DNA from: Streptomyces sp. DH-12
GTDB lineage: Bacteria > Actinomycetota > Actinomycetes > Streptomycetales > Streptomycetaceae
DNA length: 64,000 nt
NCBI RefSeq assembly: GCF_002899455.1
Contig: NZ_PPFB01000001.1
Location: 6,394,501-6,458,500 of the forward strand
Direction: 5' to 3'
The notes under the pieces are model-generated. The model ran no database searches, was not told the DNA's origin, and saw nothing but the letters and a program-made list of their open reading frames with translations. Each line of letters opens with the position of its first letter. Within the stretch, counting starts at the first letter, position 1. The position numbers and the translations under genes are program-made. Below, piece by piece: positions 40,951 to 49,093 of this stretch.

Positions 40951-41586
40951 TCACCTCGCGCCGGTCGCGGTGCGGGCGGCCCGGTGGTGCGGCACGATCC
41001 GGTCGGCGAGGCCGTAGTCCACGGCGGCCTGCGCGTCGAGCACCAGGTCCCGCTCCAGATCCGCCCGCACCCGGTCCACGGGCCGGCCGGTGTGCCGGGC
41101 CAGCATCTCCTCCGTGCGGGCCCTGACGCGGGCCAGCTCGTCGGCCTGGGCCGCCAGGTCGCTCGTCCTGCCCTCCACCGGCTCCGGGAGTGCGGGCTGA
41201 CGGAGCACCAGGCGGGAGCCGGGCAGCACGTACCGCTTGCCCGGGGCGCCCGCGGCCAGCAGCAGCGCGGCCGTCCCCTCGGCGCGGCCCAGGCAGACCG
41301 TCTCGACGTCGCAGGTGACGTACGTCAGGGTGTCGTGCAGCGCGGACATGGCGTGGAAGGGGCCGCCGGGGGAGTTGACGTACAGCGAGATGTCGCGGTC
41401 CGGGGCGCGATGCTCCAGGTACACGAGCTGGGCCGTCACGTCGGTGGCCGCGGTCTCGTCGATCCGCGTCCCCAGGACGACGATCCGCTCCTCCAGCAGC
41501 CGCGCGTACGGGTCGGACGTCCGGTGCCCGGACGCCGTGCGTGCGGTGAACTCGGGCAGGACCTGGCGGGCGGGCGGTCGCGTCAT
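40951..41586 (-). CDS. ClpP-family protein lacking catalytic Ser and His
   Basis: 211 residues with a clear ClpP fold (LLEERIVVLGTRIDETAATDVTAQLVYLE, SLYVNSPGG, GAPGKRYVLPGSRLVLRQP, TGRPVDRVRADLERD). In active ClpP the nucleophile is in GQAASMG and the His in MIHQP. Here these read GRAEGTA (Gly104 for Ser) and VLRQP (Arg129 for His); only the Asp (D180) remains. It cannot be a peptidase on its own. By analogy with ClpR subunits it may assemble with active ClpP rings elsewhere. Divergent from an orphan antitoxin gene. Confidence 0.88.
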   Translation of the reverse strand: MTRPPARQVLPEFTARTASGHRTSDPYARLLEERIVVLGTRIDETAATDVTAQLVYLEHRAPDRDISLYVNSPGGPFHAMSALHDTLTYVTCDVETVCLGRAEGTAALLLAAGAPGKRYVLPGSRLVLRQPALPEPVEGRTSDLAAQADELARVRARTEEMLARHTGRPVDRVRADLERDLVLDAQAAVDYGLADRIVPHHRAARTATGAR

Positions 41587-41617
41587 GGTGCCCTCCTGTC
41601 TCGTTGTCTGTAAAAAA

Positions 41618-41644
41618 TGTACAGGACGTACGTGACGTTATGAT
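41618..41644 (+). promoter_or_regulatory. Promoter and palindrome of the orphan antitoxin
   Basis: TATGAT (41639-41644), an excellent -10 box, ends six bases before the ATG at 41651, so the message is leaderless. ACGTACGT (41626-41633) is a perfect palindrome just upstream, next to TGTACA (41618-41623) and an A-tract. This is a likely autoregulatory site and lies in the 64-base region shared with the ClpP-like gene. Confidence 0.6.
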
Positions 41645-41650
41645 GGTCCC

Positions 41651-41938
41651 ATGGCTTACGAGATTCCGGTGACCCAGGCCAGGGCCGAGCTCGCCGACCT
41701 GATCAACCGCGTGGTGTACGGCGGTGAGCGGGTTGTCGTGACCCGGCACGGGAAGCCGCTCGTCGCCCTCGTCTCCGCCGATGACCTGCGACGACTCGAC
41801 GAACTGAAGGATGCGCCGGACCCGGCGGAGGAACCGGTGATCAGCACGGTGGCCGGCGTCCGCGAGGTCGCGTCCGCTGCCCGCGAACACCACCGCTTCG
41901 GCATCGCGGCGGAACACAGGGGCGCGGCCGGCTCGTGA
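41651..41938 (+). CDS. Phd/YefM-family antitoxin (orphan)
   Basis: 95 residues. The N-terminal YEIPVTQARAELADLINRVVYGGERVVVTRHGKPLVALVSADDLRRL is a standard Phd/YefM DNA-binding and dimer domain. The C-terminal tail, which normally neutralises a toxin, is about 40 residues long. No toxin gene follows: the next gene is convergent and encodes an acyltransferase. A strong terminator lies 17 bases after its stop, so it is a single-gene unit. Confidence 0.88.
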   Translation: MAYEIPVTQARAELADLINRVVYGGERVVVTRHGKPLVALVSADDLRRLDELKDAPDPAEEPVISTVAGVREVASAAREHHRFGIAAEHRGAAGS

Positions 41939-41955
41939 CGCCGGCCGCCACGGCG

Positions 41956-41991
41956 GTGAGGGGCGGCCGGAACGCTCCGGCCGCCCCTCAC
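41956..41991. terminator. Bidirectional terminator hairpin
   Basis: Perfect 15-bp stem GTGAGGGGCGGCCGG / CCGGCCGCCCCTCAC with loop AACGCT, between the convergent antitoxin and acyltransferase genes. Confidence 0.85.
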
Positions 41992-42004
41992 CCGGGTCCG
42001 GCGC

Positions 42005-42733
42005 TCACCGCAGCGGCATGCGCGGCGCGCGCCGCCTCTCCGCCTCGCGTCCGGCCTCCGCGGCCTTCACGTCGGCCGCGTACCGGTCGACGTACTCCTG
42101 CCCGGAGAGGGAGAGGATGGCGTACATGATCTCGTCCGTGACGGCGCGCAGGATCGCCTTCTCGTTCTCCATGCCCGCGTAGCGCGAGAAGTCCAGCGGC
42201 TCGCCGAAGCGGATCACCACCGGGTGGACGCGGGGGATCTTACGGCCGGGCGGCTGCGCCTCGAACGTGCCGATCATCGCGCAGGGGACCACCGGGACGC
42301 CCGCCTTGAGCGCCATCGCCGCCACGCCGACCTTGCCCTTGTAGAGGCGGCCGTCGTGCGAGCGGGTGCCCTCCGGGTAGATGCCGAGCAGTTCCCCCTT
42401 GCTCAGCACCCCGAGGCCCTCGCGGATCGCCGCCTGACCGGCCTCCTTGCCGGAGCGGTCGACGGGGATCTGCCCCGCGCTGTGGAAGAAGAACGCCGTC
42501 AGCCGTCCCTTGAGGCCGGGACCGGTGAAGTACTCGGCCTTGGCGAGGAAGGTGATGCGCCGCTTCAGCACGGCCGGCATCAGGAAGTGGTCCGAGAACG
42601 ACAGGTGGTTCCCCGCCACGATCGCGGCGCCGGAGGACGGGACGTGCTCGAGGCCCTCGATCCGGGGCCGGAAGACCAGTCTGAGCAGCGGACCCAACAG
42701 CACATATTTGAGCAGGTTGTAGAACAAAAGCAC
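42005..42733 (-). CDS. 1-acyl-sn-glycerol-3-phosphate acyltransferase (PlsC-like)
   Basis: 242 residues. NHLSFSDHF carries the HX4D catalytic motif near residue 42, and the glycerol-phosphate motif is YPEGTRSHDG near 119; PVVPCAMIGT is motif IV. A hydrophobic N terminus (LLFYNLLKYVLLGPLLRLVF) suits membrane association. It makes phosphatidic acid from lysophosphatidic acid, or acylates a related acceptor. Start at ATG 42733. Confidence 0.92.
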   Translation of the reverse strand: MLLFYNLLKYVLLGPLLRLVFRPRIEGLEHVPSSGAAIVAGNHLSFSDHFLMPAVLKRRITFLAKAEYFTGPGLKGRLTAFFFHSAGQIPVDRSGKEAGQAAIREGLGVLSKGELLGIYPEGTRSHDGRLYKGKVGVAAMALKAGVPVVPCAMIGTFEAQPPGRKIPRVHPVVIRFGEPLDFSRYAGMENEKAILRAVTDEIMYAILSLSGQEYVDRYAADVKAAEAGREAERRRAPRMPLR

Positions 42734-42911
42734 GCTCCTCGACTCTGGGAAACGACGGGGTCGCCGCGTTCCAGCAGGTCATCCGGCACGTAGTGAACCG
42801 CCAGTCTAGAACCGGGCGGCGGACCCCGGCAGCAGGTTCGACGGGAACCGGAACGCACCGCGGCGGAGCACCGGCCGCACGCCGCACGACCGTCACCCGC
42901 GCACCGCCCGG

Positions 42912-42917
42912 TACGCT
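42912..42917 (+). promoter_or_regulatory. -10 box TACGCT, leaderless start
   Basis: TACGCT ends seven bases before the ATG at 42925 with no ribosome binding site. Confidence 0.5.
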
Positions 42918-42924
42918 CGGCGGT

Positions 42925-43380
42925 ATGCGGATCTCCGTCTCCTCCGACATGGACGAACCCGTCGCCCGCGCCCTGGTCGGCGAACTCCGCGAGCGAGGCC
43001 ACGAGGTGCGCGCCCACGGCGCCCTGAGCCCCGGGGCCGACCCGCGGTGGGCCGTCTGCTCCGAGGCCGCCGCCCGCGACGTCGCCGACGGGACGGCCGA
43101 CCAGGCGGTGGTGTGCTGCTGGACCGGCACCGGCGCCTCGATCGCCGCCAACAAGGTGCCCGGCGTGCGGGCCGCCCTGTGCACCGACGCCTACACCGCC
43201 GACGGCGCCCGCCGCTGGAACGACGCCAACGTGCTGGCGCTCAGCCTGCGGCTCACCTCCGAGCCGCTGCTCAGGGAGATCCTCGACGCCTGGTTCGCCG
43301 GCCGCCCCAGCGACGACCCCGAGGACCGGGCCAACGTGGACCGCACCGCCCGCCTCGACCACGGACGCACCGGCACCTGA
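42925..43380 (+). CDS. RpiB/LacA/LacB-family sugar-phosphate isomerase
   Basis: 151 residues. RpiB fold with RISVSSDMDEPVARALV at the N terminus, the active-site cysteine region AVVCCWTGTGASIAANKVPGVRAALC (residues about 63-88) and NDANVLALSLRLTSEPLLREILDAWF. The usual first aspartate pair (DHAG) reads SDMDEP here. It probably interconverts ribose- and ribulose-5-phosphate or a related sugar phosphate. Note the GTGAS phosphate loop in place of the classical GTGIG. Confidence 0.85.
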   Translation: MRISVSSDMDEPVARALVGELRERGHEVRAHGALSPGADPRWAVCSEAAARDVADGTADQAVVCCWTGTGASIAANKVPGVRAALCTDAYTADGARRWNDANVLALSLRLTSEPLLREILDAWFAGRPSDDPEDRANVDRTARLDHGRTGT

Positions 43381-43667
43381 CGGCGCGGGGCCCGTCACAG
43401 CCGTACGGCGGCCCGCGCCGTGCCGTCCGTGGCACGCCCGGCGGCAGCAGTTCCCTCAGCGCCGTGTCCGCCGGCGGCTTCGGGGCCGGCTCACGGCGAC
43501 GGCACGGGGAGTCCGCCGGCCGCCGCGGCCCGCCCGCGGACGGTGCTGAACGCGCCGGGCCTCGTCGACGTCCGCGAGCACCAGGCCGGGGGCCGGCGGC
43601 GCCACCATGCCCGGCGGCGCCCGGTCCACCGCCTCGTGGCCGATCGACGCCCGTGCCACGGCCCGCC

Positions 43668-46181
43668 TCACTCCGGGGGCGTGGTCAGCGGCTGCTCCGC
43701 CCAGATGATCTTCCCGTCGGGCACGAACCGGGTCCCCCAGCGCTCGGCGAGCTGCGACACCAGCAGCAGTCCGCGGCCGCCCTCGTCCATCGCCCGGGGA
43801 TGCCGCAGATGCGGGGCGCTCGCGCCGCCGTCGAGCACCTCGCACACCAGCGTCCGTTCCAGGATCAGCCGCAGCCGCACCCTCCCGGAGGCGTGCCGGA
43901 CCGCGTTCGTCACCAGCTCGCTGACCAGCAGCTCCGTGGTGAACACCAGCTCATCGTCGAGACCCCAGCGGGACAACTGGTCCTGGGCGCTCCTGCGGGC
44001 GTCCGCCACCACCGCCGGGTCCGGCGGCAGCTCCCACGCCGCGACCTGCTCCGGCGCGAGCCGCCGGGTGCGCGCCATCAGCAGCGCCGCGTCGTCCTCC
44101 GGGCGGGACGGGACCAGCGCGTCGATCACGGCCTGGCAGCCGGGCCGCTGTTCGCGTGCCGTGCCCTCCAGGGCCCGCCGCAGCCGTTCCCGGCCGGCGT
44201 CCTCCCCGCCGTCGCCGTCGTGCGCCAGCAGCCCGTCCGTGTACAGCACCAGCGTGCTGCCCTCGTCCAGGGACAGCTCCACCGCCTCGAACGGCGGACC
44301 GCCCACTCCGAGCGACGGCCCCTGCGGCAGGTCCACGAAACCGACCGTGCCGTCCGGCGCCACCACCGCCGGCGCGGGATGGTCCGCGGCGGCCATCGTG
44401 CACCGCCCGTCCGCCGGGTCGTACACCACGTACACACAGCCGGAGCCGACCGAGTGGTCCGGCGCGTCCGCGCCCTCCCCGGCGCCGTCGTCCCGTGCCG
44501 AGCGGGAGGCCAGGTCGTCCAGGTGCGCCAGCACCTCCTCGGGCGGCAGGTCGATCGCGGCCAGCGTCCGCACCGCCGTGCGCAGGCGGCCCATGGCCGC
44601 GGCGGCGGCGATGCCGTGCCCCGGCACCTCGCCGGCCACCAGCGCGACCCGGGCGCCGGACAGCGGGATCAGGTCGTACCAGTCGCCGCCCAGGCCGGTC
44701 AGCTCGTCCGCGGGCCGGTAGCAGGCGGCCACCTCGACCGCGTCCAGCTCGGGCAGCCGGCGCGGCAGCAGGCTCCGCTGGAGGACCAGCGCGGCGTCCC
44801 GCTCGCGGGTGTGACGGCGGGCGTTCTCCACGCAGACGGCGGCGCGCGAGACCAGGTCCTCGGCCAGGTGCAGGTCGTCCGCGTCGAAGGGGCTCTGCCG
44901 GCGGCGGAAGAACGTGGTGAGCCCCAGGGTGGTCCCGCGGGCCCGGATCGGGACGATCATCGCGCTCCGCAGGCCCAGCTCCAGGAACGTGGACTCCCGG
45001 CCGCCCGGCGCGCCCACGGCCCACTCGACGCCCAGCGGGTCGAGCTGCTCCTGCCGCCAGGACCGCCCCGTGGTCAGGCACCGCACGGGAGGGGAGTCCG
45101 TCAGGTAGGCGACGACCGCGCCGCTGTCCACGGCCGTCCGCGGCAGGTCCTCGTACAGGGACCGGTGGCCCGCGCGGCGCAGCGGGACCCGCTCGGACCC
45201 GGCGGACGGCTCCGGGACCGGCTCGGCGCCCCCCGGCACCGTCTCCAGCAGGTCCACGGTGACGAAGTCGGCCAGCCCGGGCACGGCGACGTCCGCCAGT
45301 TCCTGCGCGGTGGTCATGACGTCGAGGGTGCGGCCGATGTGCTTCCCGGCCCGGTCGAGCAGGGCGAGGCGCTGCCGGGTGCGGTGCCGCTCGGTGACGT
45401 CCACGACGGTGTAGTACACGCCCATCGGGTCGCCCCGGTCGTCCTCGAGGCGGGTGAACGACAGCATGTACGCCGTCTCGCGCAGCGGCGCCGACCGCGC
45501 CCGGCCGACGTGCTCGTAGCCGACCACCTGCTCGCCGGTCTCCAGCACGTGCCGCATCCGCTCCTCGACGGCGTCGCCGCCCAGGCCCGGCTGGACGTCC
45601 GTGAACCGCAGGCCCGGACGGCGGTGGGCCGGCCCGCCGCCGAACTGCTCCAGGGCCGCGTTGGACCACACGTAGCGCAGGTCGGTGTCCACGACGGCGA
45701 TGCCGATGGGGTTGCCGTCGACGAGCTGCTCCAGCACGCGGCGGCTCAGGCCCCAGCCCCGGTCGGCGTCCCCCAGCTCCGACAGCAGCACCAGCAGCGC
45801 CGCGCGTCCCCGCGGCGCCGTGGTCGGGGCGACCCGCACCGCCACCGGCACCGGGCGCCCGTCCCGGTGGCGGGCGGTCATCGGTCCCGCCCAGTCGCTC
45901 CCGGCGCGGCAGCGGCCGAGCAGGTCCGTCAGCCGCTCGGCGTCGCCGGTCTCCAGCAGGTCGGCGAACTTCCGGCCCACCGTCTCCGCCGCGCCGTGGC
46001 CCAGCAGCCGTTCCGCGTGCACGGTCCAGCCCGCCACCAGGCCGTGCGGGTCCAGCAGCAGGGGCGCGGCGTCGGCCACGTCGAACCCCTGCCGGGCTCC
46101 TTCCTGCTCCTCGTGTCCGCCCACGGACGGCCTCTCTGTCGCGGAGAGTGGTCTGTCACTCGTGTCCCCACCTGCTCCCAT
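43668..46181 (-). CDS. PAS-GAF-PP2C(SpoIIE)-HATPase signalling protein
   Basis: 837 residues. Two PAS domains (about 35-140 and 145-270), a GAF domain (about 275-440, with SAMIVPIRARGTTLGLTTFFRR), a PP2C/SpoIIE phosphatase domain (about 455-680, GGDWYDLIPL ... LYTDGLLAHDGDGG ... RPEDDAALLMART) and a C-terminal anti-sigma-like HATPase (SELVTNAVRHASG, GRGLLLVSQLAERWGT). Proteins of this build dephosphorylate anti-anti-sigma factors. The metal-binding GDVxGHG loop reads GEVPGHG here, replacing an Asp with Glu. ATG 46181 used; a GTG two codons upstream is also possible. Confidence 0.9.
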   Translation of the reverse strand: MGAGGDTSDRPLSATERPSVGGHEEQEGARQGFDVADAAPLLLDPHGLVAGWTVHAERLLGHGAAETVGRKFADLLETGDAERLTDLLGRCRAGSDWAGPMTARHRDGRPVPVAVRVAPTTAPRGRAALLVLLSELGDADRGWGLSRRVLEQLVDGNPIGIAVVDTDLRYVWSNAALEQFGGGPAHRRPGLRFTDVQPGLGGDAVEERMRHVLETGEQVVGYEHVGRARSAPLRETAYMLSFTRLEDDRGDPMGVYYTVVDVTERHRTRQRLALLDRAGKHIGRTLDVMTTAQELADVAVPGLADFVTVDLLETVPGGAEPVPEPSAGSERVPLRRAGHRSLYEDLPRTAVDSGAVVAYLTDSPPVRCLTTGRSWRQEQLDPLGVEWAVGAPGGRESTFLELGLRSAMIVPIRARGTTLGLTTFFRRRQSPFDADDLHLAEDLVSRAAVCVENARRHTRERDAALVLQRSLLPRRLPELDAVEVAACYRPADELTGLGGDWYDLIPLSGARVALVAGEVPGHGIAAAAAMGRLRTAVRTLAAIDLPPEEVLAHLDDLASRSARDDGAGEGADAPDHSVGSGCVYVVYDPADGRCTMAAADHPAPAVVAPDGTVGFVDLPQGPSLGVGGPPFEAVELSLDEGSTLVLYTDGLLAHDGDGGEDAGRERLRRALEGTAREQRPGCQAVIDALVPSRPEDDAALLMARTRRLAPEQVAAWELPPDPAVVADARRSAQDQLSRWGLDDELVFTTELLVSELVTNAVRHASGRVRLRLILERTLVCEVLDGGASAPHLRHPRAMDEGGRGLLLVSQLAERWGTRFVPDGKIIWAEQPLTTPPE

Positions 46182-46254
46182 CTTCACCCCGGGGACCGGC
46201 CGAGGGCCTCCCGGAGGTGGACCGCCGGTCCGCCGCGCCCGGTCCCGGACACGC

Positions 46255-46290
46255 CGCCGCCCCCGCCGGAGAGGTCCGGCGGGGGCGGCG
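46255..46290. terminator. Strong terminator after rocD
   Basis: Perfect 16-bp stem CGCCGCCCCCGCCGGA / TCCGGCGGGGGCGGCG with a 4-base loop, 10 bases after the rocD stop (minus strand). Confidence 0.82.
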
Positions 46291-46299
46291 CGGAAGGGG

Positions 46300-47526
46300 T
46301 CAGACCTGGCGGCTGAGCACCTTCTCCAGCGTGCGCAGCGCCTCCCGCAGTTCGTCCGCGGTGACGGTCAGCGGCGGGGCCAGCCGGACGGTCGAGCCGT
46401 GCGTGTCCTTGACCAGGATGCCCTCGCGCATCAGGCGCTCGCTGACCTCCCGGCCGGTGCCGAGGGCCGGGTCGACGTCCACGCCCGCCCACAGACCGCG
46501 GCTGCGGAACCCGGTGACGCCCTTGCCGACCAGCGCCTCCAGCCCCTCCCGCAGCACCACGCCCAGCTCGGCCGCGCGGCGCTGGAACTCACCCGTCTCC
46601 AGCAGCTCCACCACGGCCGTGCCCACGGCGGCCGCCAGCGGGTTCCCGCCGAAGGTCGACCCGTGTTCACCCGGATGGAGCACCTGGAGCACCTCACGCC
46701 GGGCCACCACCGCCGACACCGGGACGATGCCGCCGCCCAGCGCCTTGCCGAGCAGCACCACGTCCGGGACGACCGACTCGTGCTCCACGGCGAGGGTGCG
46801 GCCGGTGCGGCCCAGACCGGACTGGATCTCGTCGGCGACGAACAGGCACCCGGCACGCCGGGTCAGCTCCCGCACCCCGGTCAGATAACCGTCGTCCGGG
46901 ATCACCACGCCCGCCTCGCCCTGGACCGGCTCGATCAGCACCGCCGCCGTCGTCTCGTCGACGGCCTCCTCCAGCGCCGCGAGGTCGTTGTACGGCACCA
47001 CCCGGAACCCCGGGGTGAAGGGCCCGAACCCGGACCGCGCCACCTCGTCCGTGGAGAAGCTCACGATCGTCGTCGTCCGGCCGTGGAAGTTGTCCGCCGC
47101 CACCACGATCGTGGCCCGGTCGGCCGGGACGCCCTTCACGTCGTAGGCCCACTTGCGGGCCACCTTGATGCCGCTCTCCACCGCCTCGGCACCGGTGTTC
47201 ATCGGCAGCACCATGTCCAGGCCGGTCAGCGCGGCCAGCCGCTCCGCGAACCCCGCGAGCCGGTCGTTGTGGAAGGCGCGCGAGGTCAGCGTGAGCCGGT
47301 CCAGCTGGCGGTGCGCCGCCTCGATCAGCGCCGGGTGCCGGTGGCCGAAGTTCAGCGCCGAGTAGCCGGCCAGCATGTCCAGGTACCTGCGGCCCTCGAC
47401 GTCCTCCACCCAGGAGCCCTCCGCGCGGGCGACGACCACGGGCAGCGGATGGTAGTTGTGCGCGAGGACCGGCTCCTCCGCCGCGATCAGCTCGGCGGAC
47501 GAACGCGTACGGGCGACAGAGGTCAT
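46300..47526 (-). CDS. rocD: Ornithine aminotransferase
   Basis: 408 residues, class III PLP aminotransferase. HNYHPLPVVVARAEGSWVEDVEGRRYLDML at the N terminus is typical of ornithine aminotransferases, with MNTGAEAVESGIK, FHGRTT, the PLP Asp in FVADEIQSGLGRTG and the Schiff-base lysine in LLGKALGGG. It converts ornithine to glutamate-5-semialdehyde. The ATG overlaps the stop of the upstream amidinohydrolase gene (ATGA), so the two act in one pathway. Confidence 0.93.
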   Translation of the reverse strand: MTSVARTRSSAELIAAEEPVLAHNYHPLPVVVARAEGSWVEDVEGRRYLDMLAGYSALNFGHRHPALIEAAHRQLDRLTLTSRAFHNDRLAGFAERLAALTGLDMVLPMNTGAEAVESGIKVARKWAYDVKGVPADRATIVVAADNFHGRTTTIVSFSTDEVARSGFGPFTPGFRVVPYNDLAALEEAVDETTAAVLIEPVQGEAGVVIPDDGYLTGVRELTRRAGCLFVADEIQSGLGRTGRTLAVEHESVVPDVVLLGKALGGGIVPVSAVVARREVLQVLHPGEHGSTFGGNPLAAAVGTAVVELLETGEFQRRAAELGVVLREGLEALVGKGVTGFRSRGLWAGVDVDPALGTGREVSERLMREGILVKDTHGSTVRLAPPLTVTADELREALRTLEKVLSRQV

Positions 47527-48335
47527 GAGCGGATCTCCTGAGTGCAGCACTTGATGCCCCCGCCCGCCTTGTGGAACTCGGACAGGTCGACGGGGACGGG
47601 GACGTAACCGCGGTCGGCGAGCCGGTCGGCGAGCGAGGCCGCCCCCGGCGAGATGAACACGTGGCGGCCGTCCGAGACGGAGTTCAGGCCGAACGCCATG
47701 GCGTCCTCCCGGGTGGCGGTCACCGCGTCCGGGTACAGCCGCTCCAGCACCTCACGGCTGCCCGGCGAGAACGCCTCCGGGCAGTACGCGACGTTCTCCT
47801 CGTCCAGCACGAACAGCGCCGTGTCCAGGTGGTAGAAGTACGGGTCCACCAGGGTCAGGCCGATCACCGGCACCCCGAAGAACTCCTGCGCCTCCCGGTG
47901 CGCCTCGGGGGTGGTGCGGAAACCGGTCCCGGCGAGGATCCAGCGCCCGGCGGGCACCAGGTCGCCCTCGCCCTCGCACACCGACCCCGGATGCTGGACG
48001 TCGAACCCGTGCGCCTTGAACCAGGCCTCGTACGGCGCCGACTCCGGACGCCGCTCCGGCGCGTGGAACCGGGAGCCGAGCACACGGCCGTCCACGACGA
48101 CCGCCGCGTTCGCGGCGAACACCATGTCGGGCAGGCCGGGCAGCGGTTCCACGGTCTCCACGGTATGGCCGTGGCGGCGATAGGCGTCGACCAGCGACAG
48201 CCACTGCCGCCGGGCGAGTGAGACGTCGACGGGACGGTCGGGACGCATCCAGGGATTGATCGCGTACCGCACGGCGAAGAATTTGGGTTCGCAGACGAGA
48301 TAACGCCGTGGGCGCGCCACACGTGATTCGGGCAC
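47523..48335 (-). CDS. ddaH: Dimethylargininase-like amidinohydrolase
   Basis: 270 residues of the amidinotransferase superfamily. RRYLVCEPKFFAVRYAINPWM, the Asp in LPDMVFAANAAVV, FEGEGD-like CEGEGDLV and the catalytic cysteine in AGGGIKCCTQEI are visible. It should hydrolyse a guanidino substrate (dimethylarginine, or arginine-like) to citrulline or ornithine. The GTG at 48335 is chosen because GGAGG is nine bases before it and the family begins PESRVxRPRRY; an in-frame GTG 21 bases upstream has no such box. The product pathway feeds RocD, encoded by the overlapping next gene. Confidence 0.87.
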   Translation of the reverse strand: MPESRVARPRRYLVCEPKFFAVRYAINPWMRPDRPVDVSLARRQWLSLVDAYRRHGHTVETVEPLPGLPDMVFAANAAVVVDGRVLGSRFHAPERRPESAPYEAWFKAHGFDVQHPGSVCEGEGDLVPAGRWILAGTGFRTTPEAHREAQEFFGVPVIGLTLVDPYFYHLDTALFVLDEENVAYCPEAFSPGSREVLERLYPDAVTATREDAMAFGLNSVSDGRHVFISPGAASLADRLADRGYVPVPVDLSEFHKAGGGIKCCTQEIRS

Positions 48336-48380
48336 GAAGGGGTTCCTCCGCTTCACACGGTGTCAACAGGGGGTGACTCC

Positions 48381-48410
48381 ACGGTAGGAACCGAGCCGCA
48401 CGGCCGACAA
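48381..48410 (-). promoter_or_regulatory. Promoter of the ddaH-rocD operon
   Basis: On the minus strand, -35 TTGTCG (48405-48410) and -10 TACCGT (48381-48386) with an 18-base spacer, about 40 bases before the ddaH start. An inverted repeat GACGCA (48413-48418) / TGCGTC (48443-48448) lies directly upstream and could bind the neighbouring Lrp protein. Confidence 0.6.
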
Positions 48411-48458
48411 GCGACGCATCCTGCGCGTGCGCGCACGATCGCTGCGTCTTTCCCGTCC

Positions 48459-48962
48459 TCAGCGCACGTCCGGTGCGTCGTCCGGGGCGGGCTGCGTCAC
48501 TCCCGCCTCAGGACTGTCGGGCAGCAGGTGCGACAGCACCATCACGCTGATCGTCTTCCGGATGAACGGCTCCTGGCGGATGCGCTCCAGCACCTCCTCG
48601 AAGTGCTCCACGTCCCGCGCCCGCACGTGCAGCAGCGCGTCCGCGCCCCCGGTCACCGTCATCGCCGCCGCGATCTCCGGATGGTTGCGCACCACCTCCG
48701 CCAGCCGCCGCGGCGGCGCCGCCCCCTCGCAGTACACCTCCACGTACGCCTCGGTGCGCCAGCCCAGCGCGGACGGCCGCACGGTGGCGGTGAACCCGGT
48801 GATCACCCCGGTCTCCCGCAGCCGGTCCACCCGGCGCTTGACCGCCGTCGCCGACAGCCCGACGCACGCGCCGATCTCCGCGAAGGACGTCCTGGCGTTC
48901 GCCATCAGAGCGGTGACGATCTTCCGGTCGAGCTCGTCGAACGGCGCGGGCCTGCTGTCCAT
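48459..48962 (-). CDS. Lrp/AsnC-family regulator
   Basis: 167 residues. HTH DELDRKIVTALMANARTSFAEIGACVGLSATAVKRRVDRLRETGVI, then the RAM domain (AYVEVYCEGAAPPRRLAEVV ... TVTGGADALLHVRA). Start ATG 48962. It is encoded directly upstream of ddaH-rocD on the same strand, with 123 bases between, and is the obvious candidate to control arginine/ornithine breakdown. Confidence 0.9.
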   Translation of the reverse strand: MDSRPAPFDELDRKIVTALMANARTSFAEIGACVGLSATAVKRRVDRLRETGVITGFTATVRPSALGWRTEAYVEVYCEGAAPPRRLAEVVRNHPEIAAAMTVTGGADALLHVRARDVEHFEEVLERIRQEPFIRKTISVMVLSHLLPDSPEAGVTQPAPDDAPDVR

Positions 48963-49079
48963 GCGGGCACTGTATCCACGACGGCCCCGGGCCACCCCGG
49001 GTCCGCCGCGGAGGGGTCCGGGCGCCGAACCGGGCGAAACGCCCTTGTCCGGCACGTGGTCCGGACCCGGAGATCCCCC

Positions 49080-49085
49080 TACACT
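49080..49085 (+). promoter_or_regulatory. -10 box TACACT of the LytTR operon
   Basis: TACACT ends eight bases before the ATG at 49094; no ribosome binding site lies between, so a leaderless message is likely. Confidence 0.5.
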
Positions 49086-49093
49086 CCACCTTC

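Noticed and set aside
41651..41938. Second complete toxin-antitoxin pair
   Set aside because: Only the antitoxin is present; downstream is a terminator and a convergent acyltransferase gene.
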